Shown: positions 16,168 through 25,889 of the stretch, one piece after another
Numbering within the stretch: position 1 is the stretch's first letter
Layout: each line of letters starts with the position of its first letter
NCBI GenBank assembly: GCA_039814715.1
Contig: JBCCAR010000019.1
Coordinates: forward strand, 1 to 64,000
Reading direction: 5' to 3'
Origin: CAKZYD01 sp039814715
GTDB taxonomy: Bacteria > Pseudomonadota > Alphaproteobacteria > Sphingomonadales > CAKZYD01
DNA length: 64,000 nucleotides
Notes under the pieces: model-generated
What the model was told of the DNA's origin: nothing
The model's database searches: none
The model's input: only the letters and a program-made list of their open reading frames with translations
Translations under genes and position numbers: made by a program

Positions 16168-17706
16168 ATGAGTGAGTTTCCGCTGCTGCATCCCGGCGTC
16201 CATGCGGCTGCGATGCCTAACAAGCCAGCGATTATTATGGGCCAAACAGGCGCTCTCGCTACATTTGCGGAGCTGGAAGCACTCTCTAACAAAATCGCGC
16301 ATTTGCTGCGCCGCGCCGGGTGCACGCCTGGCAGCCATCTTGCCGTCATGATGGAGAATTGTGCGCTGTACCTGGCTGTCACATGGGCCGCCCAGCGCTC
16401 GGGTTTGTACTATACGCCGATCAATTGGCACTTAAAGCCTGATGAGGCCGCCTATGTAGTCAATGATTGCGGGGCCGACGTATTCATTGCGTCGCAAGCG
16501 CTGGATGCCATAGCCACCGCGATGAAGCCGCAGCTGCATACTGCCAAATCGTTCTTGGCGTCTGGAACAGTGCCAGACTTTCAAAATCTGGAGGATAGCC
16601 TTCAACTCATGCCAGCAACGCCCATTGCTGATGAGACAGAGGGCAGCCCAATGCTGTATTCATCGGGCACAACTGGAAAGCCCAAAGGCATAAAACGGCC
16701 ACTTGCGAAACACCCACTAGGAACGTTCTCCATCGTTGATCAGCTCGCGCGGCGCTTTTACAATTTCGGCGAAGACGTCCAATACCTCAGCCCAGGTCCG
16801 CTGTACCACTCTGCCCCGCTCAACTACGCGATGTCGGCAATCCGCCAAGGCGGAACGGCTGTGATCATGGAAGCATTTGAGCCTGAGCAGGCGCTAGCCT
16901 TGATTGAGCGACACAAAATCAATCGCGGCATGTTCGTACCGACACATTTCAGCCGCATGCTCAACCTACCAGCGGACGTGCGGGCGCGCTATGACGTCTC
17001 ATCCATGCGCTATGCCATCCATGCAGCCGCGCCCTGCCCCGTCCCAATCAAAGACGCCATGATGGACTGGTGGGGACCGGTCATTTATGAGTATTACGCT
17101 GGCTCTGAAGGCAACGGTTTTTGCATGATCTCGCCCAGCGAATGGACAGCACATAAAGGCAGCGTCGGCAAACCGGTTCTCGGCCCCATCCATATCTTAG
17201 AGCCCGAAACGCTCGAACCTCAGCCCACAGGCAAACAAGGCCTTGTTTATTTTGAAGGCGGCGCGCCGTTTGAATATTACAATGCCCCAGACAAGACGCG
17301 CGAGGCCTTCCATCCAAAAGGCTGGTCAACCCTTGGGGACATTGGATACCTTGATGACGAGGGGTATCTCTACCTTACGGACCGCAAAAGCCACACAATC
17401 ATCTCTGGCGGCGTCAACATATACCCCCAAGAGGTAGAAAACTGTCTGGCCGTCCATCCAGATATTGCCGACGTGGCTGTCATTGGCGTACCCAATTCGG
17501 ACTTTGGAGAAGAGGTCAAGGCCATCGTCCAACTAAAAAAGCCAGCTGACGCAAGCGATGAAAAAGCGGCAGACATCATAGCCTATGCCAGAAGCAAGAT
17601 TGCGCACCTGAAATGCCCGCGCAGCGTGGACTTTGTCGAGGCGCTACCGCGCCTGGCCAATGGAAAGCTAATGAAGCGCACCTTAAAAGAACAGTATTGG
17701 AGCTAG
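16168..17706 (+). CDS. AMP-dependent acyl-CoA synthetase
   Basis: A 512-residue ANL-superfamily ligase that adenylates a carboxylic acid and transfers it to CoA. The P-loop motif YSSGTTGKPKG lies near 170, and YEYYAGSEG, GDIGYLDDEGYLYLTDR and ISGGVNIYPQEVEN mark the adenylation and hinge motifs. The catalytic lysine is in NGKLMKR near the end. It is followed three bases later by a small monooxygenase-fold gene, probably one transcript. The substrate is likely a medium- or long-chain, or steroid-derived, acid. Confidence 0.87.
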   Translation: MSEFPLLHPGVHAAAMPNKPAIIMGQTGALATFAELEALSNKIAHLLRRAGCTPGSHLAVMMENCALYLAVTWAAQRSGLYYTPINWHLKPDEAAYVVNDCGADVFIASQALDAIATAMKPQLHTAKSFLASGTVPDFQNLEDSLQLMPATPIADETEGSPMLYSSGTTGKPKGIKRPLAKHPLGTFSIVDQLARRFYNFGEDVQYLSPGPLYHSAPLNYAMSAIRQGGTAVIMEAFEPEQALALIERHKINRGMFVPTHFSRMLNLPADVRARYDVSSMRYAIHAAAPCPVPIKDAMMDWWGPVIYEYYAGSEGNGFCMISPSEWTAHKGSVGKPVLGPIHILEPETLEPQPTGKQGLVYFEGGAPFEYYNAPDKTREAFHPKGWSTLGDIGYLDDEGYLYLTDRKSHTIISGGVNIYPQEVENCLAVHPDIADVAVIGVPNSDFGEEVKAIVQLKKPADASDEKAADIIAYARSKIAHLKCPRSVDFVEALPRLANGKLMKRTLKEQYWS

Positions 17707-17709
17707 CCC

Positions 17710-18045
17710 ATGAAGATCGTGATCAGCGCGCAAATTGATGTCGCCCCGGAAACCCGGGAAGAAGCCTTGAAAAGTGCGCAAAAATGGATTGATGGTGCGC
17801 TTAGCCAGCCTGGCTGCCTGCGCTATGATTGGAGCGCGGATATGAACAATCCAAAGCGCATCAACGTCTATGAAGAATGGGAAAGCCAAGACCATCTTCG
17901 CGCGCACTTTGCCGGGCCGGAGTATATTGGCATGCTCCAGCACATGGGCCAGTTCACCATTCTCGCCACTGAAGCGCGCAAATTCGCGGTTTCGGATGAA
18001 ACGACGGTATACAATGCAGAAGGCAAACCTTCGGCTGATTTCTAG
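17710..18045 (+). CDS. Antibiotic biosynthesis monooxygenase (ABM) domain protein
   Basis: A 111-residue ferredoxin-like alpha/beta protein. It has the ABM hallmarks GCLRYDWSADMNNPKRINVYEEW (first part at 36-52) and an HLRAHF helix. Members range from heme-degrading or quinol monooxygenases to proteins of unknown role, and dimerise around a small hydrophobic cavity. It begins three bases after the upstream acyl-CoA synthetase and precedes a second one, suggesting a role in the same acyl-CoA pathway. Confidence 0.85.
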   Translation: MKIVISAQIDVAPETREEALKSAQKWIDGALSQPGCLRYDWSADMNNPKRINVYEEWESQDHLRAHFAGPEYIGMLQHMGQFTILATEARKFAVSDETTVYNAEGKPSADF

Positions 18046-18155
18046 GCATTTTTCATCATCTCGATGTTCAAACGAAAAGCCCCTCAAAGCCATGAGGTAG
18101 GCGTTTCAGGCCCGCCGCTCCATATTGCTTCTGTATGCATCATGGGAGAGCGCGC

Positions 18156-19757
18156 GTGAATTGGAATTTCGGCGATATGCTTGATGCCGTAGCAGCGAAC
18201 GTGCCTGCTGATCGGCAAGCGTTGGTTCATCCGGGGCGCACACGGACCTGGCGTGAGTTTGCTTCGCGTTCAAATGCCTTAGCGCGCGCATTTTTAGCGC
18301 GCGGCGCTTGCACAAACTCAAAAATCGCCATGATGATGCGCAACCGGCCAGATTACATGGAAGCGCTAGCGGCCAGCTTTAAAGCGCGCATGGTCCATGT
18401 GAACGTGAATTTTCGATATACGGGCGATGAGCTCTTCTACATCTTTGACAATTCCGACACGGAAGTCATTGTTTACGGAGAAGAATTTTCCGAAGTCATC
18501 GCTGCACTGCGGCCACGCTTGACGAAAGTTAAGCTGTTTGCGGAGATATTTTCCGAGACGAAACGCAATGATTTTGCGCAAAGCTATGAAGACCTCTGCA
18601 ATGGCGATGACACGCCCCTTGGCAATGAGCGCTCCAGCAAAGACCTTCTCTTTGTCTATACCGGAGGCACGACGGGCCTGCCCAAAGGCGTCATGTGGCC
18701 ACATGAAAATTTATGGGATGGGCTGGGCGGCGGCGCGCAGCAACCAGGCATGCCGCGCCCCCAATCCATGGAAGACTATCTGAGCAACGTAGCAGCGCTC
18801 AATGGGACGGGCCGCCTCCTGGTGCTGGCCCCTTTCATGCACGGTGCCGGCATGATGACATCTATCAACACTCTGTGTATGGGCGGCACGATCATCACCT
18901 TAGCCGGCGACCGCTTTGACCCCGTGGAGACGCTGCAGTCCATTCAAGAGAATAAAGCAACACAGATGCTGATGGTGGGCGATGCTTTTGCCAAGCCCAT
19001 CTTAAACGCTTTGGATGGGAACCCTGGCCGCTTTGATCTGTCATCCATGATGGTGATTATTTCATCCGGCGCCATGTGGTCCAGCCGCACCAAAGAAGGG
19101 CTGCTTAAACACAATCCGAACATGATATTGCTCGATACCTATGGGTCTTCTGAAGGGATTGGGCTGGGCACCTCGATCACCACAGCGAAGGGCACACAAA
19201 CAACGGCGAAGTTTAAACTTGGGCCCAAAACCAAGCTGTTTACTGAGGACTTAAAAGAAATTCCTGCTGGCTCAGCTGAACGCGGTTTGGTAGGCCGCGC
19301 CGGCACAATCCCCATCGGTTATTATAAAGACGAGGCAAAGACAGCCAAAACATTCCCAGTGATTGACGGCGTGCGCTACTCCATGCCTGGCGACTGGGCC
19401 ACAGCAGATGCAGAGGGCATGCTGACCCTGCTCGGGCGGGGAAACCAGTGCATTAATTCAGGCGGAGAGAAAATTTTCCCGGAAGAAGTAGAAGAGGCGC
19501 TGAAAACGCATGCGTCAATCGAAGATACCCTGGTTATCGGAACAGCCGATGAGAAATGGGGGCAAGCGGTCACGGCCCTGGTCCACGTCTCACAGCCCGT
19601 CCCCGACGCAGACCTGAGCCAGCATGTTAAAAAGACCCTGGCGGCATACAAAGCGCCAAAAAACTATCTTCAAGTCGACGCTATTCCGCGCCAGCCCAAT
19701 GGTAAAGCAGACTATGTCACCGCTAAAAAAATAGCCGAAGCGATGATGAGCGCCTAG
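18156..19757 (+). CDS. Acyl-CoA synthetase, FadD3/steroid-acid type
   Basis: A 533-residue ANL ligase with VYTGGTTGLPKG, DTYGSSEGIG, INSGGEKIFPEEVEEAL and the C-terminal QPNGKADY with the catalytic lysine. The open frame begins at 18135, but GGGAGAG sits six bases before a GTG at 18156, so translation as MNWNFGDML is preferred. It resembles ligases annotated for steroid or other hydrophobic carboxylates (inference). Its TAG stop overlaps the convergent ilvE stop in CTAG. Confidence 0.85.
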   Translation: MNWNFGDMLDAVAANVPADRQALVHPGRTRTWREFASRSNALARAFLARGACTNSKIAMMMRNRPDYMEALAASFKARMVHVNVNFRYTGDELFYIFDNSDTEVIVYGEEFSEVIAALRPRLTKVKLFAEIFSETKRNDFAQSYEDLCNGDDTPLGNERSSKDLLFVYTGGTTGLPKGVMWPHENLWDGLGGGAQQPGMPRPQSMEDYLSNVAALNGTGRLLVLAPFMHGAGMMTSINTLCMGGTIITLAGDRFDPVETLQSIQENKATQMLMVGDAFAKPILNALDGNPGRFDLSSMMVIISSGAMWSSRTKEGLLKHNPNMILLDTYGSSEGIGLGTSITTAKGTQTTAKFKLGPKTKLFTEDLKEIPAGSAERGLVGRAGTIPIGYYKDEAKTAKTFPVIDGVRYSMPGDWATADAEGMLTLLGRGNQCINSGGEKIFPEEVEEALKTHASIEDTLVIGTADEKWGQAVTALVHVSQPVPDADLSQHVKKTLAAYKAPKNYLQVDAIPRQPNGKADYVTAKKIAEAMMSA

Positions 19758-20638
19758 CTGAGCGGGCGGCGATGGACCAGATTGTCGTAGTCTTCCATCA
19801 GCTGCTTGCAAATCGCGCCGACTTCAAAATTATAGTCGCCGATTTGGCTCATGGGCGTGACTTCAGCCGCTGTGCCGGTGCAAAAAGCCTGTTCAAAGCC
19901 TTCCATTTCGTCTGGCATAATGCGGCGTTCGACAATTTTAAAGCCGCGATCACGCGCAAGGTCCATGGCAGTGCGGCGGGTGATGCCATCTAGAAAACAA
20001 TCCGCAATCGGCGTGTGAATTTCATCACCTTTGACGAAGAAAACATTGGCCCCTGTGAGTTCTGCAATCCGGCCCTGCCAATCAAACATCATGGCATCGT
20101 CATAGCCACTATTTTCAGCTGTGTGTTTGGACATTGTACAAATCATGTAAAGTCCGGCTGCTTTCGATAGCGCGGGCGATGTTTCAGGGCTTGGACGTTT
20201 CCATTTTGAAACGCAAACCTTAAGGCCCTTCAGCCGTGCTTCCGGCGTGAAGTAGCTGGGCCAAGGCCAACTCGCAATACCAACATGGATTTTGGTCGCC
20301 TGCGCAGACACACCCATTTGCTCAGAGCCCCGCCACGCAATGGGCCGCATATAAGCGTTGGTCAGCTTGTTGGCCTTAAGAACATCACGGCACGCTTGGT
20401 TGATCTGGTCTTCCTGCCAAGGGATTTCATAATCGAGCAACCGGGCGCTATTGAAGAGCCGCGCTGTATGCTCTTCGAGCTTAAACACCTCGCCATCATA
20501 GGCGCGCTGGCCTTCGAAAACCGCGCTTCCATAGTGCATCGCATGGGTCAGCACATGCACTTTTGACTCGCGCCAGGGGATGAGCTCGCCATCCATCCAA
20601 ATCAGGCCGTCGCGATCATCGAAACTAGGCGTGCTCAT
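19754..20638 (-). CDS. ilvE: Branched-chain amino acid aminotransferase
   Basis: A 294-residue fold-type IV PLP aminotransferase. It has HYGSAVFEGQRAY (35-47), the Schiff-base Lys159 in LSKAAGLY, and ELTGANVFFV with DGITRRTAMDLA for PLP and substrate binding. It transaminates leucine, isoleucine and valine with 2-oxoglutarate in the cytosol. It is divergent from a MarR gene 39-75 bases away and converges with the acyl-CoA ligase. Confidence 0.95.
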   Translation of the reverse strand: MSTPSFDDRDGLIWMDGELIPWRESKVHVLTHAMHYGSAVFEGQRAYDGEVFKLEEHTARLFNSARLLDYEIPWQEDQINQACRDVLKANKLTNAYMRPIAWRGSEQMGVSAQATKIHVGIASWPWPSYFTPEARLKGLKVCVSKWKRPSPETSPALSKAAGLYMICTMSKHTAENSGYDDAMMFDWQGRIAELTGANVFFVKGDEIHTPIADCFLDGITRRTAMDLARDRGFKIVERRIMPDEMEGFEQAFCTGTAAEVTPMSQIGDYNFEVGAICKQLMEDYDNLVHRRPLS

Positions 20639-20688
20639 GTCTTACCATCCTTCTGGCTCATAGGCCGTGAAAAAGCTTGGCACACCTA

Positions 20689-21219
20689 ATGCTGTGGGGC
20701 AAAACTGTCAATGTGACGGATCGAAAAGCCATCAACCCCACCTTGTTTTTGCGGCCAGAAGAGCTGCGCCGCGCGGCTGATTTGATGTTTTACGCGCACC
20801 GCGACTTTAGCCGCCTTGGCGCAAATATTTTAGAAGACGCTGACCTCGGCGCAGCTGATCACCGCGCGCTGCAGATCATAGGCCGAAACCCTGCCATGAC
20901 GGTAGGAGAGCTGATCACGACGCTAAAAGTCACAAAGCAAAGCCTGCACCGGACGCTGAAACAGCTCAGTCAGGCTGGACTGCTAGAGCAGCGCCAAGGC
21001 CGCAACGACAGGCGGCAAAAACACCTGCACCTTACTAATGACGGGCAAGACCTGCTGGATGAAATAGAAAACTGCCAGCATGAACGCATCATGCAAGCGT
21101 ATAGAAAAGCAGGACCCAATGCGATTGCCGCTTTCTGGGAAATCCTGCTTTATTTAACCGACCCAGACGAGCGCGAAGCGATCCGCCGCTCTCTCAATTT
21201 GGATGAAATCCTACCCTAA
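20689..21219 (+). CDS. MarR family transcriptional regulator
   Basis: A winged-helix regulator of about 176 residues. Its helix-turn-helix spans roughly the region AMTVGELITTLKVTKQSLHRT, and the wing is QRQGRNDRRQKHLHLTNDGQDLLDEI. The acidic C-terminus extends past the dimerisation helices. The start is uncertain: TTG/ATG codons at 20677-20689 or the GTG at 20713 are possible, and none has a strong Shine-Dalgarno sequence. It is divergently placed to ilvE and may control it or itself. It converges on the TetR-like gene with a 4-base overlap. Confidence 0.85.
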   Translation: MLWGKTVNVTDRKAINPTLFLRPEELRRAADLMFYAHRDFSRLGANILEDADLGAADHRALQIIGRNPAMTVGELITTLKVTKQSLHRTLKQLSQAGLLEQRQGRNDRRQKHLHLTNDGQDLLDEIENCQHERIMQAYRKAGPNAIAAFWEILLYLTDPDEREAIRRSLNLDEILP

Positions 21220-21794
21220 AATAGGCGGCGAGCTATGCTGCCAGCATCCTTCAATGACTTATCAAGTACTGACATGGTTTTGGGCATGTCATCCCCCTCA
21301 TCTTTCATCCAGGTACGCGCGCAGCGCAGCCAAAGAGCCGTTAGCCCTGCGACTTGCAAACCGCGCCGGCTGCGATCTGTGAGAAGGCCCGCCAAGTCCA
21401 GCATACGCTCCATTGACTTCGGCAATGCACTCGCCAGCTCACCAAAGACAGCCGGATGACGCCTTGCTTCTTTGGACAAGGTGATAACGCCGCCGCGATA
21501 CTCTTGAAGTATATCAAAGCGCGCCATAAGCACCTCGAACAAACGATCATGCGCTGGCTCATCACCGCCTTCATCTGCGCCGACTTCTTGCGCGACCGAC
21601 TGATCTACAAATCGGCCAAAAGCGGCGGCAAGAGAAGCTGGATCATTGAGCATAGGCGCCAAAAGGCCAGGCTCAACATTCAGGTCATTAGCTAGGTGCT
21701 CAAGCGAGAAAGCGCCCACGCCGCCAGTTTCAATTTGTGTAAAGGCAGCCTTGAAAATCTCAGAAGCTGCAGGAAGTGTTTTTTTCTTAGCCAT
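21216..21794 (-). CDS. TetR-like regulator
   Basis: A 192-residue all-helical protein. The N-terminal helix-turn-helix is roughly EIFKAAFTQIETGGVGAFSL followed by LANDLNVEPGLLAPMLND, and the C-terminal domain resembles TetR ligand domains. The DNA-recognition helix is less basic than in typical TetR proteins, so a COQ9-like or non-DNA-binding function is an alternative. The CTAA at its end is shared with the MarR stop. Confidence 0.65.
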   Translation of the reverse strand: MAKKKTLPAASEIFKAAFTQIETGGVGAFSLEHLANDLNVEPGLLAPMLNDPASLAAAFGRFVDQSVAQEVGADEGGDEPAHDRLFEVLMARFDILQEYRGGVITLSKEARRHPAVFGELASALPKSMERMLDLAGLLTDRSRRGLQVAGLTALWLRCARTWMKDEGDDMPKTMSVLDKSLKDAGSIARRLF

Positions 21795-21959
21795 ATGGAA
21801 AGCTAACGCGATTTAACGTCTCCGCCAAGAGGGCGCAGGCGCGCAGCCATAAATTTCTTCCTCTTGCTCCGCCTGCCTCAAGACGATAGGTGAAACCCTA
21901 AGTCAACACCGCCGCTCGAGCCCGCCTGGCTCCAGCCACAGCCATTGGACACCAATGCC

Positions 21960-22655
21960 ATGCCTAACCTTGTTCTCCTTCGCCACGGCCAAAGTGAATG
22001 GAACCTCGCCAATCGCTTTACAGGATGGTGGGACGTTCGTTTATCCGACAAAGGGCTTGCCGAGGCCGAAGCTGCCGGCGCGTTAATGAAGGAGAAGGGT
22101 CTGGTGTTTGATATCGCCTATACATCCTATCTCACGCGGGCGATTAAGACACTAAATTTAGCGCTAGAAGCCATGGATATGCTCTGGCTTGACGTCATAA
22201 AATCCTGGGAACTCAATGAACGCCATTATGGCGGCCTCACCGGCTACAACAAAAAAGAAATGGCGGAAAAGGTCGGCGAGGATCAAGTCTTCACCTGGCG
22301 CCGCAGTTTCGATATCCCGCCGCCGCCGCAAGAAGCCGATAGCCCCTACCGCATTGACAGTGACATTCGCTACCGCAATTTGCCTGTGGATAAGCTCCCT
22401 GAAACAGAGAGCTTAAAGGACACGATTGAACGCTGCCTGCCCTATTTCAGCGGACTCATTACGGCTGATCTTAAGGCCGGGAAAAATGTGATTATTTCTG
22501 CGCACGGGAATTCGCTGCGCGCGCTGGTGAAACACCTGGATGGCTTATCTGATGACGAGATTTCAGGCGTCGAAATCCCGACGGGCCAGCCACTGCTATA
22601 CGCATTGTCGGATACGCTAAGTGTCACGGATAAATACTATCTCAAAGACCGCTGA
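21960..22655 (+). CDS. gpmA: 2,3-bisphosphoglycerate-dependent phosphoglycerate mutase
   Basis: A 231-residue histidine phosphatase-fold mutase. It has the phosphohistidine motif LRHGQSEWN (His8-10 region), FTGWWDVRLSDKG, ERHYGGLTGYNK and the late SAHGNSLRALVKHLDG. It interconverts 3- and 2-phosphoglycerate in glycolysis. The ATG at 21960 gives the canonical MPNLVLLRHG N-terminus; the frame's earlier TTG at 21945 adds unneeded residues. The Shine-Dalgarno sequence is weak. An SDR gene follows 34 bases downstream. Confidence 0.96.
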   Translation: MPNLVLLRHGQSEWNLANRFTGWWDVRLSDKGLAEAEAAGALMKEKGLVFDIAYTSYLTRAIKTLNLALEAMDMLWLDVIKSWELNERHYGGLTGYNKKEMAEKVGEDQVFTWRRSFDIPPPPQEADSPYRIDSDIRYRNLPVDKLPETESLKDTIERCLPYFSGLITADLKAGKNVIISAHGNSLRALVKHLDGLSDDEISGVEIPTGQPLLYALSDTLSVTDKYYLKDR

Positions 22656-22689
22656 TCCCGCTTGACCCGCCTAAACCATTGGAGCCGCT

Positions 22690-23544
22690 ATGAGGGTTGA
22701 CCTGTCAAACACCAAAGCGCTGGTTACGGGCGGCTCCAGCGGCATTGGCTTTGAGGCGGCCAAAGGGCTCCTCAATCTGGGCGCAAACGTCACCATCACA
22801 GGGCGTGACCAGGCCAAACTCGAACTTGCCCGGGATTTTTTGATTAAAGATACCGGCAAGCATAGCGTGACGATCATACAAGCCGATTTCTCTTTGCTCA
22901 GCGATGTTGAAAAGGTCGCGCAAGACGCGCTTGGTTGCAGCATCTTGATTAACAATGCCGGCCTCATCGACAACGAGCGCAACACGACAGCCGATGGGTT
23001 TGAGCGCCAATGGCAAGTCAACGTTCTCGCGCCAGCGCTTTTGATCGCACGGCTGCATGGCGCCATGCCAACCGATGGCAGAATTGTGAACGTCGCGTCC
23101 GGCTCCCACCGGCGTGCCAGCCTTAACCTTGAAGACGCAAACTTCCAAGAGCGCCCCTATCGTGGACTGGCCGCCTACGGCCAATCGAAGCTCGCGCTCA
23201 TCATGTTGACGAGAATGCTCAGCGCGCGCTTTGGCGACGCAGGACCGCTGATCAATGCCGTTCATCCCGGCGTTGTGCGCACGAACTTTGGCCGCGATGC
23301 TGGCTGGATTGGGACAGCTTTCACGGTGTTTAAACCATTTTACCTGTCTGCCCGCCGCGGAGCGATGACTGTGCTGCATTGTGCTTGCAGCCCTTTCACG
23401 GCCGGCGTGACGGGCGAATATTATGAACGCCGCGCGCCGCGCCAGCCTGCCCCGCAGGCCCTCGACAGCATCACAGGCGAAGCGCTTCTGGCGCTGCTAG
23501 GCCAGCAGCTGAAATTACCAAAGGATGTTTGGGCGCGGCCATGA
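22690..23544 (+). CDS. SDR-family oxidoreductase, retinol-dehydrogenase-like
   Basis: A 284-residue SDR with TGGSSGIGFEAAKG (14-27), INNAG, and the active-site AYGQSKLA block. After it, HPGVVRTNFGRDAG resembles the retinol dehydrogenase/protochlorophyllide reductase-like branch. It lies between gpmA and an MMPL exporter gene (41-base gap), so it may act on a lipid exported by that protein. No substrate can be assigned. Confidence 0.82.
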   Translation: MRVDLSNTKALVTGGSSGIGFEAAKGLLNLGANVTITGRDQAKLELARDFLIKDTGKHSVTIIQADFSLLSDVEKVAQDALGCSILINNAGLIDNERNTTADGFERQWQVNVLAPALLIARLHGAMPTDGRIVNVASGSHRRASLNLEDANFQERPYRGLAAYGQSKLALIMLTRMLSARFGDAGPLINAVHPGVVRTNFGRDAGWIGTAFTVFKPFYLSARRGAMTVLHCACSPFTAGVTGEYYERRAPRQPAPQALDSITGEALLALLGQQLKLPKDVWARP

Positions 23545-23585
23545 ATTCTCTTGGCCCGCTCCAGCTTTCGACATAACCTTCCAAA

Positions 23586-25889
23586 ATGTATCGGTTTTTC
23601 TGGCCAATCGCTGATCTATCGCTGCGTCATCGCACGATCGGGCTTAGCCTTTGGCTCGCGCTCATCGTGCTGTGCTGCGCCGGATTACCGCGTCTTAGCA
23701 TTGCCTATGACTATCGATCTTTCTTTGACGATGCCAATCCAGAGCTTGCCAGCTTCAATCAGATCGAAAACCAGTACACGGCCACCGACAGCGTAAACCT
23801 GGTAATCCACCGCGCAGATGGGGACCTGTTCAACACAGCGGATTTAAAAACCCTCGATTGGCTCACTGAGCGTAGCTTGGCGATCCCTTATTCTACACGC
23901 AGCCAGTCCATGGCCAACTTTCAATATAGCGACGCCGCAGGCGATGATATTTTGGTAGAGCCATTAATCGCCCCGCTCCGGCAAAACACAGCAAATGCGC
24001 CAAACATCATTGAAGAGCGCGCGCAGTCGCAAGCCCTTGTAAGAGGGCGCCTCATCTCTGCTGACGGCATGACCGCGCAGGTCATCGTAACCGTTCGCCT
24101 CCCTGCCGATCAAGGCAACGTGTTGCCTGCGGTTAAAGATGAGGTGGAAGCCATCGCCGAGGAACTCGCCCAAAGGGCTCCTGCTTTGAGGCTGGCGACT
24201 ACGGGTGTGGTGATGCTGTCGAGTGCTTTTTTTGACATTACCGTCCAGGACATGGTGCAGCTCTTTCCCATCATGGGGGTCCTGGTTGTTGGCGTCTTAA
24301 CTTGGTTTTTTTCCTCATTCCGAGCTGCCGGCTACTGCCTCCTCGTGATATCCTTATCCATCGGCATGGCGATGGGTCTTGCAGGCTGGTGGGGCCTTGC
24401 GCTTACCCCTGCAACCGGGCCCGTTCCGGTCGTCATTATGACCGTGGCGCTGGTGGATTCCGTCCATATTGTCAGCACATTTTTGCGTCTCCGGACCAGC
24501 ATGGCGCACAAAGATGCAGTACGCCGCGCCATATTTAATAATTTGCGCCCGATTATCCTGACCTCCATAACAACAGCAGTCGGGTTCTTATCCCTTAACT
24601 TTTCCGATACGCCGCCCTTTCGCGAGTTTGGCAACATTGCGGCCATGGGGACGATCTTTGCAGGGCTTGCCTCCATCAGTTTGCTGCCGATGCTTCTTTG
24701 CAATACGGCGATGGCAATGGCTGGCACGGACCGGTTCGCCTCCGCCCAGCCCCTGCTCTCCTTCACGCGGGCGCTGCGCCCGGTGCGGTGGATCATTGTT
24801 GTCGCCCTGCTAGGCGCCGGCATATCTGCGATTTGGGCGCTGCGCTCCATTGACGTGGAAGACAACTTCGTTGAGTGGATTGGGCAGGGGCAGCCGTTCC
24901 GGCAGAATGCAGAGTTTATTCAAGATAAATTACCAGCGCTGTTTACGCTGCAATTCTCTGTCGCCGCTAGAGACGGCAAGCAAGTGACTGAGCCAGCCTA
25001 TCTGCGCGATCTAGAGGCTTTGCGGACCCATTTAGAACGCGCGCCAGGGGTTGCTCATGTCGCGTCCTTCGACCTTGTCATGCGCCGGCTCAATCGCAAT
25101 TTGAACGGCAATGACCCAGCTTTTGATCGGCTGCCTGAAAGCCCAGAGCTAGCGGCGCAGTATTTGCTGCTCTACGAGTTATCCCTGCCGTTTGGGGAAG
25201 ATTTAACGACGCTGCTGACAATAGACCGCAGCGCGTCGCGTTTAGTGGCGACGCTAGAGCCTCAGTCATCGAGGCAGATGCGTGCTCTGCGCGCAGAGAC
25301 GATTGCTTGGGCTGAGCAAAACCTAATGTCTGCAACCGCTGGCGCTGGAACTGGCACCAACATGATTTTTGCTGAGTTAACAGCAAGCAACACGCGCTCC
25401 ATGTTCATCGGGAGTTTGATCGCAGCTATGGGCATTGGGCTGATTTTGATGGTAGCCCTGCGGACCTGGCGGCTTGGCCTGCTCAGCCTCCTGCCAAACA
25501 TTGTGCCGCCTCTTTTGGCTTTTGGCGTGTGGGCTGGATTGGTTGGCAGTGTCGGCCTGTATGGAGCCTTCGTGGTCTCTGTATCCCTTGGGCTGGTTGT
25601 CGATGCGACGGTTCACATGCTGGAGAAATACGCTTCTTTTGCAGCCTCTGGTAGCGCCGAGCCTGTCGCTCAAACGGTCGCGGAAGTCGGCCCACCTATC
25701 TTGATTTCAAGCGCTGTGTTGATGACCGGATTTGCAGTCATCACGTTCTCTACATTTGCGCTCATCGGGCTTCTGGCCCAATTGGTCTTGCTGACGCTCA
25801 TCTTTGCAATCCTGGCAGATTTTATCATGCTGCCAGCTCTGCTTTATTGCTTGGAAAAGCCCAAGGCTGGATCACCCGGAACACCTTGA
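23586..25889 (+). CDS. RND/MMPL-family membrane exporter (HAE3-like)
   Basis: A 767-residue duplicated RND-fold protein with two sets of one plus five transmembrane segments and two large periplasmic loops (about 40-205 and 430-600). TM4-like helices carry VALVDSVHIVSTFLRLR and, in the second half, SLGLVVDATVHMLEKY, the charged positions of the proton relay in MMPL/HAE3 transporters. Relatives move lipids, hopanoids or sterols across the inner membrane without a MFP/TolC pair. It overlaps the convergent MATE gene by 46 bases at the C-termini. Confidence 0.87.
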   Translation: MYRFFWPIADLSLRHRTIGLSLWLALIVLCCAGLPRLSIAYDYRSFFDDANPELASFNQIENQYTATDSVNLVIHRADGDLFNTADLKTLDWLTERSLAIPYSTRSQSMANFQYSDAAGDDILVEPLIAPLRQNTANAPNIIEERAQSQALVRGRLISADGMTAQVIVTVRLPADQGNVLPAVKDEVEAIAEELAQRAPALRLATTGVVMLSSAFFDITVQDMVQLFPIMGVLVVGVLTWFFSSFRAAGYCLLVISLSIGMAMGLAGWWGLALTPATGPVPVVIMTVALVDSVHIVSTFLRLRTSMAHKDAVRRAIFNNLRPIILTSITTAVGFLSLNFSDTPPFREFGNIAAMGTIFAGLASISLLPMLLCNTAMAMAGTDRFASAQPLLSFTRALRPVRWIIVVALLGAGISAIWALRSIDVEDNFVEWIGQGQPFRQNAEFIQDKLPALFTLQFSVAARDGKQVTEPAYLRDLEALRTHLERAPGVAHVASFDLVMRRLNRNLNGNDPAFDRLPESPELAAQYLLLYELSLPFGEDLTTLLTIDRSASRLVATLEPQSSRQMRALRAETIAWAEQNLMSATAGAGTGTNMIFAELTASNTRSMFIGSLIAAMGIGLILMVALRTWRLGLLSLLPNIVPPLLAFGVWAGLVGSVGLYGAFVVSVSLGLVVDATVHMLEKYASFAASGSAEPVAQTVAEVGPPILISSAVLMTGFAVITFSTFALIGLLAQLVLLTLIFAILADFIMLPALLYCLEKPKAGSPGTP